A stretch of DNA of 6,852 nucleotides from Xanthobacteraceae bacterium (GCA_030043285.1 JASHXZ010000837.1:1-6852), one strand, 5' to 3'; counted from the first letter of the stretch, positions 1 to 5,547 are shown. Notes: generated by a model not told the origin, from the letters alone. Translations and numbers: made by a program.

Positions 1-111
1 AAGCAGGCGCTCGATGCGGCCGAGCGAAAGGTCGATGCGCCTTGGATGCAGCGCCAACAGCCGCGCCGCGACGGTGCCGACCGACGCCGTATCGGAAAGC
101 TGTTTGCTCAC
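1..111 (-). CDS. folC: Folylpolyglutamate/dihydrofolate synthase, N-terminal fragment (runs off window)
   Basis: Only the first 37 codons are present. They read from a GTG at 109-111 and remain open to the window edge. The segment with [20 protein letters not shown] matches the N-terminus typical of FolC in Hyphomicrobiales, recognised from memory rather than by alignment. FolC adds L-glutamate to dihydropteroate and to tetrahydrofolates in the cytoplasm. The GTG overlaps the accD stop as GTGA, the usual sign of translational coupling, and accD-folC is a conserved gene pair in this group. No strong Shine-Dalgarno precedes the GTG, which fits coupling to accD. The ATP-binding and ligase domains lie outside the window, so catalytic residues cannot be checked. 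Confidence 0.88.
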   Translation of the reverse strand, partial: MSKQLSDTASVGTVAARLLALHPRRIDLSLGRIERLL

Positions 112-1040
112 GCCGTCGCCGCGGAATCTGCTGCGGCCACGAGGGGCGGCGCCGGCAGCGGCAGGTGCGGCTGCGATGCGGGGGCGCCGGCCGGCGCCTT
201 CATCAGCAACCGGCACAGCCGCGCGATGGTGACGCGCAGCTGATGCCGATGCACCACCATGTCGACCATGCCGTGATCGCGCAGAAACTCGGCCTTCTGA
301 AAACCCTCGGGCAGCTTTTCGCGGATGGTCTGCTCGATGACACGCGGCCCGGCGAAGCCGATCAAGGCGCCAGGCTCGGCGACCTGCACGTCGCCGAGCA
401 TGGCATACGACGCCGTCACGCCGCCGGTGGTGGGGTTGGTGAGCACGACGACGTAGGGTTTGCGCGCGTCGCGCAAGCGTTGCACCGCGATGGTGGTGCG
501 CGGCAGCTGCATCAGCGACAGAATGCCTTCCTGCATGCGGGCGCCGCCGGAAGCTGCGAACAGCACGAACGGACAGGCCTTCTCGACGGCAGTGTCGAGG
601 CCCTTCATCACCGCGTCGCCGGCCGCCATGCCGAGCGAGCCGCCCATGAAGTCGAAATCCTGCACGGCGATCACGGCAGCCAAGCCGTCGAGCTTGCCGT
701 AGCCGAGCTTCAACGCATCATGCAGCCCGGTCTTGGCACGCGCGTCCTTGAGCCGCTCGCTGTAACGGCGTTCGTCGCGAAACTTGAGCGGATCGGCCGG
801 CACCTCCGGCACCGCGATGTCGAACCAGGTCTCGTTGTCGAACATCGATTTGAGCCGCGCCATCGCGCTCATGCGCATGTGATAGTTCGACCCCGGGATG
901 ACGAACTGATTGGCCTCGACGTCCTTGTAGAACACGAGTTGGCCGGTCTCCGGACATTTGATCCAGAGATTCTCCGGCACGTCGCGCCGGCTCAGCATGC
1001 TGCGGATTTTCGGGCGCAGGGTGTTGGAGATCCAGTTCAT
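108..1040 (-). CDS. accD: Acetyl-CoA carboxylase carboxyltransferase subunit beta
   Basis: This 310-residue protein is the beta half of the AccA2D2 carboxyltransferase. It moves CO2 from biotinylated AccB to acetyl-CoA to make malonyl-CoA, the first committed step of fatty-acid synthesis. The crotonase-like core is intact: [12 protein letters not shown] (133-144), SGGARMQEG (164-172), [17 protein letters not shown] (201-217) and [18 protein letters not shown] (221-238). The N-terminal zinc ribbon of the E. coli protein (CPxC...CPxC) is degenerate. C29 remains, but the other three positions are T32, I48 and S51. The same loss is familiar in rhizobial AccD proteins. The tail after residue 281 is rich in Ala and Pro and probably disordered. 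The ATG at 1038-1040 gives the family N-terminus MNWxxNxxRPKI; its Shine-Dalgarno is weak. It is the first gene of the minus-strand accD-folC pair. Confidence 0.98.
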   Translation of the reverse strand: MNWISNTLRPKIRSMLSRRDVPENLWIKCPETGQLVFYKDVEANQFVIPGSNYHMRMSAMARLKSMFDNETWFDIAVPEVPADPLKFRDERRYSERLKDARAKTGLHDALKLGYGKLDGLAAVIAVQDFDFMGGSLGMAAGDAVMKGLDTAVEKACPFVLFAASGGARMQEGILSLMQLPRTTIAVQRLRDARKPYVVVLTNPTTGGVTASYAMLGDVQVAEPGALIGFAGPRVIEQTIREKLPEGFQKAEFLRDHGMVDMVVHRHQLRVTIARLCRLLMKAPAGAPASQPHLPLPAPPLVAAADSAATA

Positions 1041-1188
1041 GCGTCAGCGCACTTCATACGTAACGAGGTTCATCGCAGTGTCATGCAATGTCATGGCCCC
1101 AGTCTAGCACGGTTTCCGGATCAGATATAATCCCGCGCTCGACCCGTACAATTGGAGCCCGATTAATCCGTCAGCTTGCCGAACGCAG
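1041..1188. promoter_or_regulatory. Divergent intergenic promoter region, accD / amine oxidase
   Basis: This 148-base gap separates two divergent genes, so both promoters should lie here. On the plus strand a perfect TATAAT stands at 1126-1131, 57 bases before the oxidase ATG, but no convincing -35 lies 16-19 bases upstream. On the minus strand TTGTAC (1146-1151) and TATATC (1124-1129) are 16 bases apart and could serve accD. The two -10 candidates share the same AT-rich patch. A direct repeat TGTCATG recurs at 1079-1085 and 1089-1095, one helical turn apart, and could be a regulator site. All of this is pattern reading without experimental support. Confidence 0.35.
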
Positions 1189-2322
1189 ATGAGTCAACCG
1201 CAAATCGCCGTGATCGGCCTCGGAGCGACCGGCAGCGCCGTGCTGTGCCAGCTTGCGCGCCGCGGCGTGCGCGCTATCGGCATCGAGCAATTTCATATCG
1301 GACACGACCGCGGTTCCTCGCACGGGCCGACGCGTATTTTCCGCTTGGCGCATTATGAAAATCCCGCTTACGTGCCCCTGCTCCGCCGCGCTCGCGAGCT
1401 TTGGCGCGAGCTCGAAACGCTTTGCGGCCAAAGACTGCTTGTCACGACTGCAATTGCGGAATTAGGGCCGCCCGGCGGCGAACTGGTGCCCGGCACGCTT
1501 GCTGCGGCCGCACCGCATGATCTGCCACACGAGGTTCTGGATGCCAAAGCGCTGGGGCGCCGCTATCCGGCCTTCAAGATTCCCGAAAGCTACATTGCGG
1601 TGATCCAACCCGATGGCGGCTATATCGAAGCCGCCGCAGCCCTCGACGCTCGTATTCGCGCGGCCACGGATGCGGGCGCAGTCATTCGCACCGGAGAAAA
1701 GGTTCTTGCCATCGAGCCGCAGCGCAACGGCGTACGGCTCACCACCGATCGCGGCCAGATCGAAGCTGACGGCGCAGTGGTCGCCGCCGGGCCGTGGCTG
1801 GCCCGGATTTTACCTGACCTGCACCTGCCGTTGCGTGTCACCCGCCAGGTGGTCGGCTGGTTCGAGCCGAACGACGCCGGGCAATTTGCCGCCGATCGCT
1901 TTCCGGTTTTCCTGCTCGAGAGCCGACATGGCATCCATTACGGCCTGCCGTATTACGACCGCATGGGTCTCAAGATCGCGAAGCATCATCATTTCAACGA
2001 GGTCGTGGATCCGGACGGTTACGACATGGCGATCTCTGCGGCGGACGAAGCCGCGATCCGCGCGCCGCTTGCCGAATATCTGCCGGGTGCAAACGGCCGC
2101 TTGCTCGCCGCGCAGCCATGTCTTTATACGATGACCAGCGACGAAACCTTTATCATCGATCGCCTGCCTGGTTACCCGCAGGTCGTGATCGCGTCGCCGT
2201 GCTCCGGCCACGGCTTCAAATTCTCACCGGTGGTTGGCGAAATAGCGGCTGATCTCGTCAGCACGGGGCAAACCCGACACGACGTCGCGCCATTCCGACT
2301 CGGCCGTTTTTCGCAGCGCTGA
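1189..2322 (+). CDS. Monomeric sarcosine oxidase / N-methyltryptophan oxidase family FAD amine oxidase
   Basis: The 377-residue length is close to the 370-390 usual for monomeric sarcosine oxidase (MSOX) and SolA, soluble flavoenzymes that oxidise N-methylated or secondary amino acids with O2, giving H2O2 and the demethylated product. The N-terminus holds the FAD dinucleotide fold VIGLGATGSAV (8-18), with E33 ending the second beta strand. GSSHGPTRIFR (42-52) is the family motif; R49 and R52 align with MSOX residues near the substrate. K262 in GLKIAKH fits the lysine that activates O2, C311 in QPCLYTMTSDETFIID fits the cysteine carrying 8-alpha-S-cysteinyl FAD, and K344 in SGHGFKF fits the lysine that binds the substrate carboxylate. 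All hallmark residues are present, so it is probably active. The substrate cannot be decided between sarcosine, N-methyltryptophan, pipecolate and related compounds. The Shine-Dalgarno is weak. It stands alone, divergent from accD. Confidence 0.93.
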   Translation: MSQPQIAVIGLGATGSAVLCQLARRGVRAIGIEQFHIGHDRGSSHGPTRIFRLAHYENPAYVPLLRRARELWRELETLCGQRLLVTTAIAELGPPGGELVPGTLAAAAPHDLPHEVLDAKALGRRYPAFKIPESYIAVIQPDGGYIEAAAALDARIRAATDAGAVIRTGEKVLAIEPQRNGVRLTTDRGQIEADGAVVAAGPWLARILPDLHLPLRVTRQVVGWFEPNDAGQFAADRFPVFLLESRHGIHYGLPYYDRMGLKIAKHHHFNEVVDPDGYDMAISAADEAAIRAPLAEYLPGANGRLLAAQPCLYTMTSDETFIIDRLPGYPQVVIASPCSGHGFKFSPVVGEIAADLVSTGQTRHDVAPFRLGRFSQR

Positions 2323-2369
2323 TCTGGCGAACGCGCCGCCGCTGCCTAAGTCCGAGGCTCGGCCGCGGT

Positions 2370-2519
2370 GACGGCGCGCTCGACGACTGGAACGATCTGC
2401 GCGCCGAAGCGGCGCGCGACCATAACAATCGCACCGCTTCGTATCTGCTCGGCATGCCGCTGCTCGCCGATTATTTGGAGGAGGCGATGTCGCAGTTCGG
2501 CATTTCGTGCGAGGAGTAG
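2370..2519 (+). pseudogene. Startless 3' remnant of a small conserved-looking protein gene
   Basis: The 202-base gap between the oxidase stop and the transporter stop contains a frame of 49 codons ending in TAG at 2517-2519. It reads as a plausible protein tail, including AARDHNNRTASYLLGMPLL and then ADYLEEAMSQFGISCEE. Third codon positions are strongly G/C, as in the neighbouring genes, which suggests real coding descent. No ATG, GTG or TTG opens this frame with a ribosome site. Upstream the frame turns into an arginine-rich stretch, while a different frame (2321-2370) looks more protein-like before hitting TGA. A frameshifted or 5'-truncated gene is therefore the simplest reading. I do not recognise the family and assign no function. 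It ends 5 bases before the convergent transporter gene. Confidence 0.42.
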
Positions 2520-2524
2520 CGCGT

Positions 2525-3454
2525 TCAACGCGTGATCAGCGCTACGCCGGCCGCGACCAGCATGGCGGCAAAACCCTTTTGGGCCAGTTCGCGGCCGGAT
2601 AAATCTTCGCGGCCGAGGCGCGGGAACGCCACGCTGAGCAGCACGCCGAACAGAAAGACGAACAGCGTCGTGGTGCTGCCGATCGCCTGCACGATGCTCA
2701 GCGGTGCGAACAACAGCGCGTAGCGGTTGCCGAGCCCGCCGCCGAGATTGATCAGCTCGTTCGAGGCGTTGAGCGACAGCAGCGCCGCCGTATTGGTGCG
2801 CAAGAGCGTGAAGAACTGCGCGCGGTAGGCGCGAATGCTCAGCAACCCGGCGCCGAAGACTGCCTCGCCGACGAACATCCAGAACGTCGTCGTCCAGAAT
2901 TCGACCCGGATGGCAAAGATCTTGAAGATCAGCGCGCTGACAGCGAGCGCAAAGCCGCAAGCCAGCATCAGCAGCGCCAATCGCGCCTTGAAGCGCCCGC
3001 CTCTCGGCGCCTCCGCGCCGCCGGAAGCACTGAGCTTGAGCGAGACAAAGAGCGCGCCGGCGATGATCAGCACGCCCCCGGCCATTTGCCGCCCGGACAA
3101 GGTTTCGCCGAGAACGAGGTAAGCCAGCACATAGCCGAACAGCGGTGAGATCTGAAAGAACGGCGCCACGACGGATGCTTCCTCCGCCTGCAGCGCACGC
3201 AGGTAAAACAGCAAGGCGCCCATGTAGAGGACGCCGGACAGCATGATCACCGCGATGCTGGCGGCGCCGGGTGCGGTCACGTCCGGCTCGAAAAACCAGA
3301 TGAACGGCAGCAGCAGGAGCCCGATCCATGCCGTGAACACCAGCAGTACGGCAACATTGCTGTCCTTGAAGAAGCGGTCGACCAGATATTTGTCCAAATG
3401 CACCGAGATGGCCCACAGCACCGGGCCGGTGAAGGCGAAAATGAGCCAGGACAT
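2525..3454 (-). CDS. EamA/DMT-superfamily membrane transporter
   Basis: The 309-residue protein is very hydrophobic, with about ten membrane helices arranged as two tandem EamA repeats, and length typical of the drug/metabolite transporter superfamily. The first repeat ends in the classic signature YLRALQAEEASVVAPFFQ (84-101), followed by PLFGYVLAYLVLGETLSG and GGVLIIAGALFVSL (up to about 139). A short charged loop (142-157) separates the halves. The second repeat is less canonical and ends with GFAAMLVAAGVALITR. Members move small metabolites, amino acids or drugs across the inner membrane; the substrate is not predictable here. The ATG at 3452-3454 gives a hydrophobic first helix immediately (MSWLIFAFTGPVLWAI). 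Only an AAAGG about 13 bases upstream resembles a ribosome site. The gene is monocistronic, and the split palindrome and IS110 element lie just upstream. Confidence 0.93.
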   Translation of the reverse strand: MSWLIFAFTGPVLWAISVHLDKYLVDRFFKDSNVAVLLVFTAWIGLLLLPFIWFFEPDVTAPGAASIAVIMLSGVLYMGALLFYLRALQAEEASVVAPFFQISPLFGYVLAYLVLGETLSGRQMAGGVLIIAGALFVSLKLSASGGAEAPRGGRFKARLALLMLACGFALAVSALIFKIFAIRVEFWTTTFWMFVGEAVFGAGLLSIRAYRAQFFTLLRTNTAALLSLNASNELINLGGGLGNRYALLFAPLSIVQAIGSTTTLFVFLFGVLLSVAFPRLGREDLSGRELAQKGFAAMLVAAGVALITR

Positions 3455-3492
3455 CGTGTGACAGCAGCCTTTGAAAATAGCTCACATTATTG

Positions 3493-3593
3493 CCTCATCC
3501 TGAGGCGCGAGCGAAGCGAGCCTCGAAGGATGCAGGCCGAGGCGCCGGGGCCTGCACCCTTCGAGGCTCGGCGCTTGGCGCCGAGCACCTCAG
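3493..3593. repeat. REP-like long palindromic repeat, left part (interrupted by the IS)
   Basis: This is an imperfect palindrome with nested hairpins. Outer feet CTGAGGCGC (3500-3508) and GCACCTCAG (3585-3593) pair with one mismatch. The inner arms 3518-3538 and 3549-3569 are 21 bases each and pair with one mismatch around a 10-base centre. The side arms also fold on themselves: GAGGC (3502-3506) with GCCTC (3520-3524), and CTCGGCGC (3568-3575) with GCGCCGAG (3578-3585... overlapping the foot by one base), the latter closing a tight hairpin. The left foot reads CCTCATCCTGAGG (3493-3505). The mirror foot stops at CCTCAG (3588-3593), and its missing GATGAGG appears at 4721-4727, beyond the IS. 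Repeats with this kind of sequence are abundant between genes in Bradyrhizobium-related genomes, recalled from general knowledge. A role in transcription ending or mRNA stability is possible but not shown. Confidence 0.8.
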
Positions 3594-3606
3594 CGACTGT
3601 GTTCTT

Positions 3607-3612
3607 TGTCAA
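3607..3612 (-). promoter_or_regulatory. -35 box (TTGACA) at the IS right end, half of a junction promoter
   Basis: A perfect TTGACA on the minus strand overlaps the transposase stop (GCTTGACA) and points outward through the right end. When the two IS ends join in a circle, it is followed after 17 bases by TAAGTC, or after 16 by GTAAGT, at the left end (about 4711-4716). Neither is a good -10. IS110 elements are known to rebuild a promoter at the circle junction that drives the bridge RNA and recombinase, and the placement here matches that model. In the integrated state nothing resembling a -10 follows in the palindrome, so it should be silent. Confidence 0.55.
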
Positions 3613-4541
3613 GCGGGCTGCCATTGTTTTTGGTCTCTGAGCATGGCGTTGAGGATGGTGAGGATTTTGCGGGCGACGGCGATGAGGGCGACCATTTTGG
3701 GCTTACCGCTGGAGAGCAAACGTTGATAGAAGCCCTTCAAGACTGGATTGCAGCGGATCGCCGAGAGTGCGGCCATGTAGAGGGCTGCGCGCAACGGCGC
3801 CCTGCCACCGCCGATCATGCTTCTGCCTATCCAACGCCCGGACCGACGCGTGTAGGGAGCAAGGCCGGCAAGGCTTGCGATCTCTCGTCGCGTGAGCCGC
3901 CCGAGCTCCGGCACCTCAGCAAGGAAGGTCCGTGCCAGGGTGTTTTTCACGCCGGGGAAGGTCACCAGAAGATCCTCTTTCTCGCGCCAGGCCGGCGAAC
4001 CCCGCACCAGCGTATCGATATCACCATCGATCTGCGGCAACTCCTTCTCAAGGGTTCTAATCGTGCGGACGAGACTTTTGCGTACGCGCACGTTCTCGAC
4101 CCGCTTCTCACGTTGCCGTTCGGCGACGATCATCTCGATGATCTGCCGGCGCCGGGCCACCAGCTCGGCGAGCAAGCGGGCCTGCTGGTCCGGCACCGGG
4201 CGCGGCTGAGGCTTCACTGCTTCGGCGAAGCGGGCGATGACTTCCGCATCGATCGGATCAGTCTTGGCACGCTTACCGAGCGCTTGGGCGAAGTGGCGCA
4301 CCTGCGCCGGATTGAGCACGACCAGAGGCAAGCTGGCCGCCGCAATCGCTGCCGCCGCAATGGTTTCAAAGCCGCCCGTCGCCTCGATCGCAATCAGCGT
4401 CGGGGGCTGTATACGCAGCCGATCAACAAGCTCTTCCAGCCCTTTGCCGTCGCGCGAGACTACAAACGCCTCGTCGCTCGGCCGCACATGCACGTCCAGA
4501 CGATCCTTCGATACGTCAATGCCGACATAGATCGCGTCCAT
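3609..4541 (-). CDS. IS110-family DEDD recombinase/transposase
   Basis: The 310-residue enzyme has the two IS110 domains. The N-terminal RuvC-like DEDD domain shows D9 in VGIDVSKDRLDV, E53 in IEATGGFE, and D95 and D98 in KTDPIDAEVIARFA. A charged, probably coiled-coil stretch covers about 120-170. The C-terminal Tnp domain shows LLVTFPGVKNTLARTFLAEV (191-210), GLAPYTRRSGRW (226-237) and GGGRAPLRAALYMAAL (244-259). The catalytic serine known for this family should be S234 or S241; I cannot choose without alignment. The ATG at 4539-4541 is preceded by AAGGAGGGGTGAAG, a strong ribosome site, so longer upstream readings of the same frame are rejected. These enzymes excise the element as a circle and insert it by a Holliday-junction route guided by a bridge RNA. 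All four acidic residues are present and the frame is unbroken. Confidence 0.97.
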   Translation of the reverse strand: MDAIYVGIDVSKDRLDVHVRPSDEAFVVSRDGKGLEELVDRLRIQPPTLIAIEATGGFETIAAAAIAAASLPLVVLNPAQVRHFAQALGKRAKTDPIDAEVIARFAEAVKPQPRPVPDQQARLLAELVARRRQIIEMIVAERQREKRVENVRVRKSLVRTIRTLEKELPQIDGDIDTLVRGSPAWREKEDLLVTFPGVKNTLARTFLAEVPELGRLTRREIASLAGLAPYTRRSGRWIGRSMIGGGRAPLRAALYMAALSAIRCNPVLKGFYQRLLSSGKPKMVALIAVARKILTILNAMLRDQKQWQPA

Positions 4542-4552
4542 CTTCACCCCTC

Positions 4553-4591
4553 CTTGCGCAACCGGGCTCGCGCTGCGGCCCAAGCGACTGT
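4553..4591 (-). other. Donor-binding loop of the bridge RNA
   Basis: On the RNA strand, ACAGTCGCTTG (4581-4591) is an 11-nt copy of the sequence formed when the right end (ACAGTCG), the CT core and the left end (TG...) are joined in a circle. It would act as the left donor guide. A hairpin follows: GGGC-CGC closing on GCG-A-GCCC (4564-4581), with a 3-base loop and one bulged A. After it GCAAG (4553-4557) could pair with the left-end CTTGT, with one G-T wobble, as a short right donor guide. The right guide is the weakest part of the model. Confidence 0.68.
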
Positions 4592-4611
4592 TCGGGTTCG
4601 ATGGAACGACG

Positions 4612-4670
4612 GACGGGGCGCCATGCTGAGGTACGGGCTTCAAAGCCCTTGGATGAGCCGGTCTCCCGCC
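4612..4670 (-). other. Target-binding loop of the bridge RNA
   Basis: On the RNA strand a lower stem pairs GGCGGG (4665-4670) with CCCGTC (4612-4617), with one G-U pair. A terminal hairpin GGGCT-UUGA-AGCCC spans 4635-4648. Between them, the 5' side carries CTCATCC (4651-4657), identical to the transposase strand of the left flank plus first core base (4720-4726). The 3' side carries ACCTCAG (4626-4632), complementary to the transposase strand CTGAGGT of core plus right flank (3587-3593). That polarity, left guide pairing the bottom strand and right guide pairing the top strand, is the one established for IS621. Confidence 0.8.
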
Positions 4671-4720
4671 CGCCACCGCATCGGTCAATCTACCCGATGC
4701 AGCGATTCGCGACTTACAAG

Positions 4721-4728
4721 GATGAGGG
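4721..4728. repeat. Displaced end of the interrupted palindromic repeat
   Basis: GATGAGGG on the plus strand completes the foot whose other part ends at 3593. Joined as CCTCAG plus GATGAGG it is the exact reverse complement of the intact left foot CCTCATCCTGAGG (3493-3505). This shows that the repeat was whole before the IS110 insertion. The permease stop codon lies 10 bases farther on. Confidence 0.82.
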
Positions 4729-4737
4729 AAACAATGG

Positions 4738-5547
4738 CTACCGCTCGCCCTGCAGCGCGCTTTCGTGCCAGCGGCGCAGCGCCAGATAATTGACCAGCGC
4801 CAGCGCATAAAAGATCACGATGCCGGTGACGGAGAGCAGGATCAGTGCGGCAAACATGCGGGGAATGTTGAGACGATATCCGGATTCGGTGATGCGGAAG
4901 GCGAGCCCGGAGCCGGCGCCGGCAGAGCCCGCGGCGATCTCGGCGGCGACCGCGCCGACCAGCGACAGCCCGCCGGCGATGCGCAGGCCGGCCAACATAT
5001 AGGGCAGCGCCGACGGCAGCTTCAGATTCCACAACACCTTGAGCCGCGAGGCGCCATAGAGCGCAAACAGGTCGCCGAGATTGCGGTCGACCGAGTTGAG
5101 CCCGAGCGTGGTGTTGGCCAGCACCGGAAAGAACGCCACGATCCAGGCGCAGACCAGAACCGCGGTCGGCTGCTGCAGATAGACCAGGAGCAGCGGCGCG
5201 ATGGCGATCACCGGCGTGACCTGCAGGATGACGGCGTACGGATAAAGCGAATACTCGATCAGGCGCGACTGGTTGAACAAAACGGCGAGCCCGACGCCGC
5301 CGGCGGCAGCGAGTAAAAAGCCTTCCACTGTCGTGGTCAGCGTCACCAGCAGCGATTGCCCCAACAGGCTCCAGTCGGCGAGCAGCGTGCGCCAGACCAG
5401 AACAGGGTCGGGCAGCACGTAGGGCGGAATGTGCCAGGCGCGCACCACCGCTTCCCAGATCGCAAGCCCGAGCGCCAGCACCACGACCGGCAATACGACG
5501 CGCAGCACGCGGTCGCGCCGCTCGCGGGGCGAGGCGGCCGGACTCAT
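4738..5547 (-). CDS. ABC transporter permease, nitrate/taurine/sulfonate type (SsuC/TauC-like)
   Basis: This 269-residue inner-membrane protein has about six helices and a BPD_transp_1 domain. The first helix is at about 14-36, and IPPYVLPDPVLVWRTLL (40-56) is a stretch typical of the NitT/TauT permeases. The cytoplasmic EAA-type coupling loop is ALYGASRLKVLWNLKLPSAL (162-181), with the invariant Gly and LP. It should pair as a homodimer with the ATPase encoded next door. I place the start at 5545-5547, because that ATG overlaps the ATPase stop as ATGA and has GGGAGG 6 bases upstream. An ATG 17 codons earlier would add only an arginine-rich stretch inside the ATPase gene. The substrate is unknown: this family carries nitrate, sulfonates, taurine, thiamine precursors and others. 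The IS110 element lies just downstream and leaves the gene intact. Confidence 0.95.
   Translation of the reverse strand: MSPAASPRERRDRVLRVVLPVVVLALGLAIWEAVVRAWHIPPYVLPDPVLVWRTLLADWSLLGQSLLVTLTTTVEGFLLAAAGGVGLAVLFNQSRLIEYSLYPYAVILQVTPVIAIAPLLLVYLQQPTAVLVCAWIVAFFPVLANTTLGLNSVDRNLGDLFALYGASRLKVLWNLKLPSALPYMLAGLRIAGGLSLVGAVAAEIAAGSAGAGSGLAFRITESGYRLNIPRMFAALILLSVTGIVIFYALALVNYLALRRWHESALQGER

Larger units (their letters stand above)
4545..4705 (-). ncRNA. Putative bridge RNA of the IS110 element
   Basis: The leader between the IS left end and the transposase ATG has no ORF of note but has ordered structure on the transposase strand. First comes a 5' hairpin, GCATCGG/CCGATGC, with a 9-base loop (4678-4700), extendable by two pairs. 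Then comes a target-type loop (4612-4670). Last is a donor-type loop (about 4553-4591). This order (5' stem-loop, target-binding loop, donor-binding loop) and the size agree with the bridge RNA described for IS621. Both loops contain segments matching the actual insertion site and the actual element ends. The 3' part overlaps the transposase ribosome site, so RNA production or folding could compete with translation. The exact RNA ends are not visible; those given bracket the structured part. Structure was folded by eye only. Confidence 0.8.
3594..4720 (-). mobile_element. IS110-family insertion sequence, complete, inserted in a palindromic repeat
   Basis: The element is 1125 bases between its two flanking CT cores (AG at 3592-3593 and 4719-4720 on the plus strand); the span given counts one core. 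Rejoining the flanks restores the foot of the surrounding palindrome (CCCTCATC-CT-GAGGTGC on the transposase strand), which fixes both ends. It has no terminal inverted repeats and no target duplication beyond the 2-base core, as usual for IS110. The right end is short: 15 bases after the transposase stop. The left end is a 177-base untranslated leader that carries the presumed bridge RNA. A long leader with a short right end puts it in the IS110 group rather than the IS1111 group. The single ORF is intact, so the element may be active. It lies 17 bases downstream of the ABC permease stop and interrupts no protein gene. Confidence 0.92.

Noticed and set aside
1038..1061. Six-codon upstream frame (ATG at 1059-1061, minus) whose TGA overlaps the accD ATG.
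   Set aside because: It has no clear ribosome site and is too short to distinguish from chance.
42..1130. Long plus-strand open frame antisense to accD (362 codons).
   Set aside because: Composition is arginine/histidine-rich and featureless, with no ribosome site, and accD on the other strand is unmistakable. GC-rich codons leave such shadow frames open.
2519..2531. CGCGTTCAACGCG inverted repeat between the convergent genes as a terminator.
   Set aside because: The arms are separated by one base, so no stable RNA hairpin loop forms without losing pairs, and no T-run follows on either strand.
3570..3612. Outward promoter from the IS right end driving the transporter gene.
   Set aside because: In the integrated form the bases 16-18 after TTGACA lie in the GAGGTGCTCGG part of the palindrome and resemble no -10.
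3606..4793. Plus-strand 395-codon open frame through the whole IS.
   Set aside because: It is antisense to the IS110 recombinase, has no recognisable domain, and crosses both the IS end and the leader structure; a shadow frame.
4542..4808. N-terminal extension of the recombinase frame by 89 codons into the leader and the permease gene.
   Set aside because: The strong ribosome site and the family N-terminus (MDAIYVGIDVSKD) fix the ATG at 4539-4541; the extension would run through the RNA structures, the IS end and the neighbouring gene.
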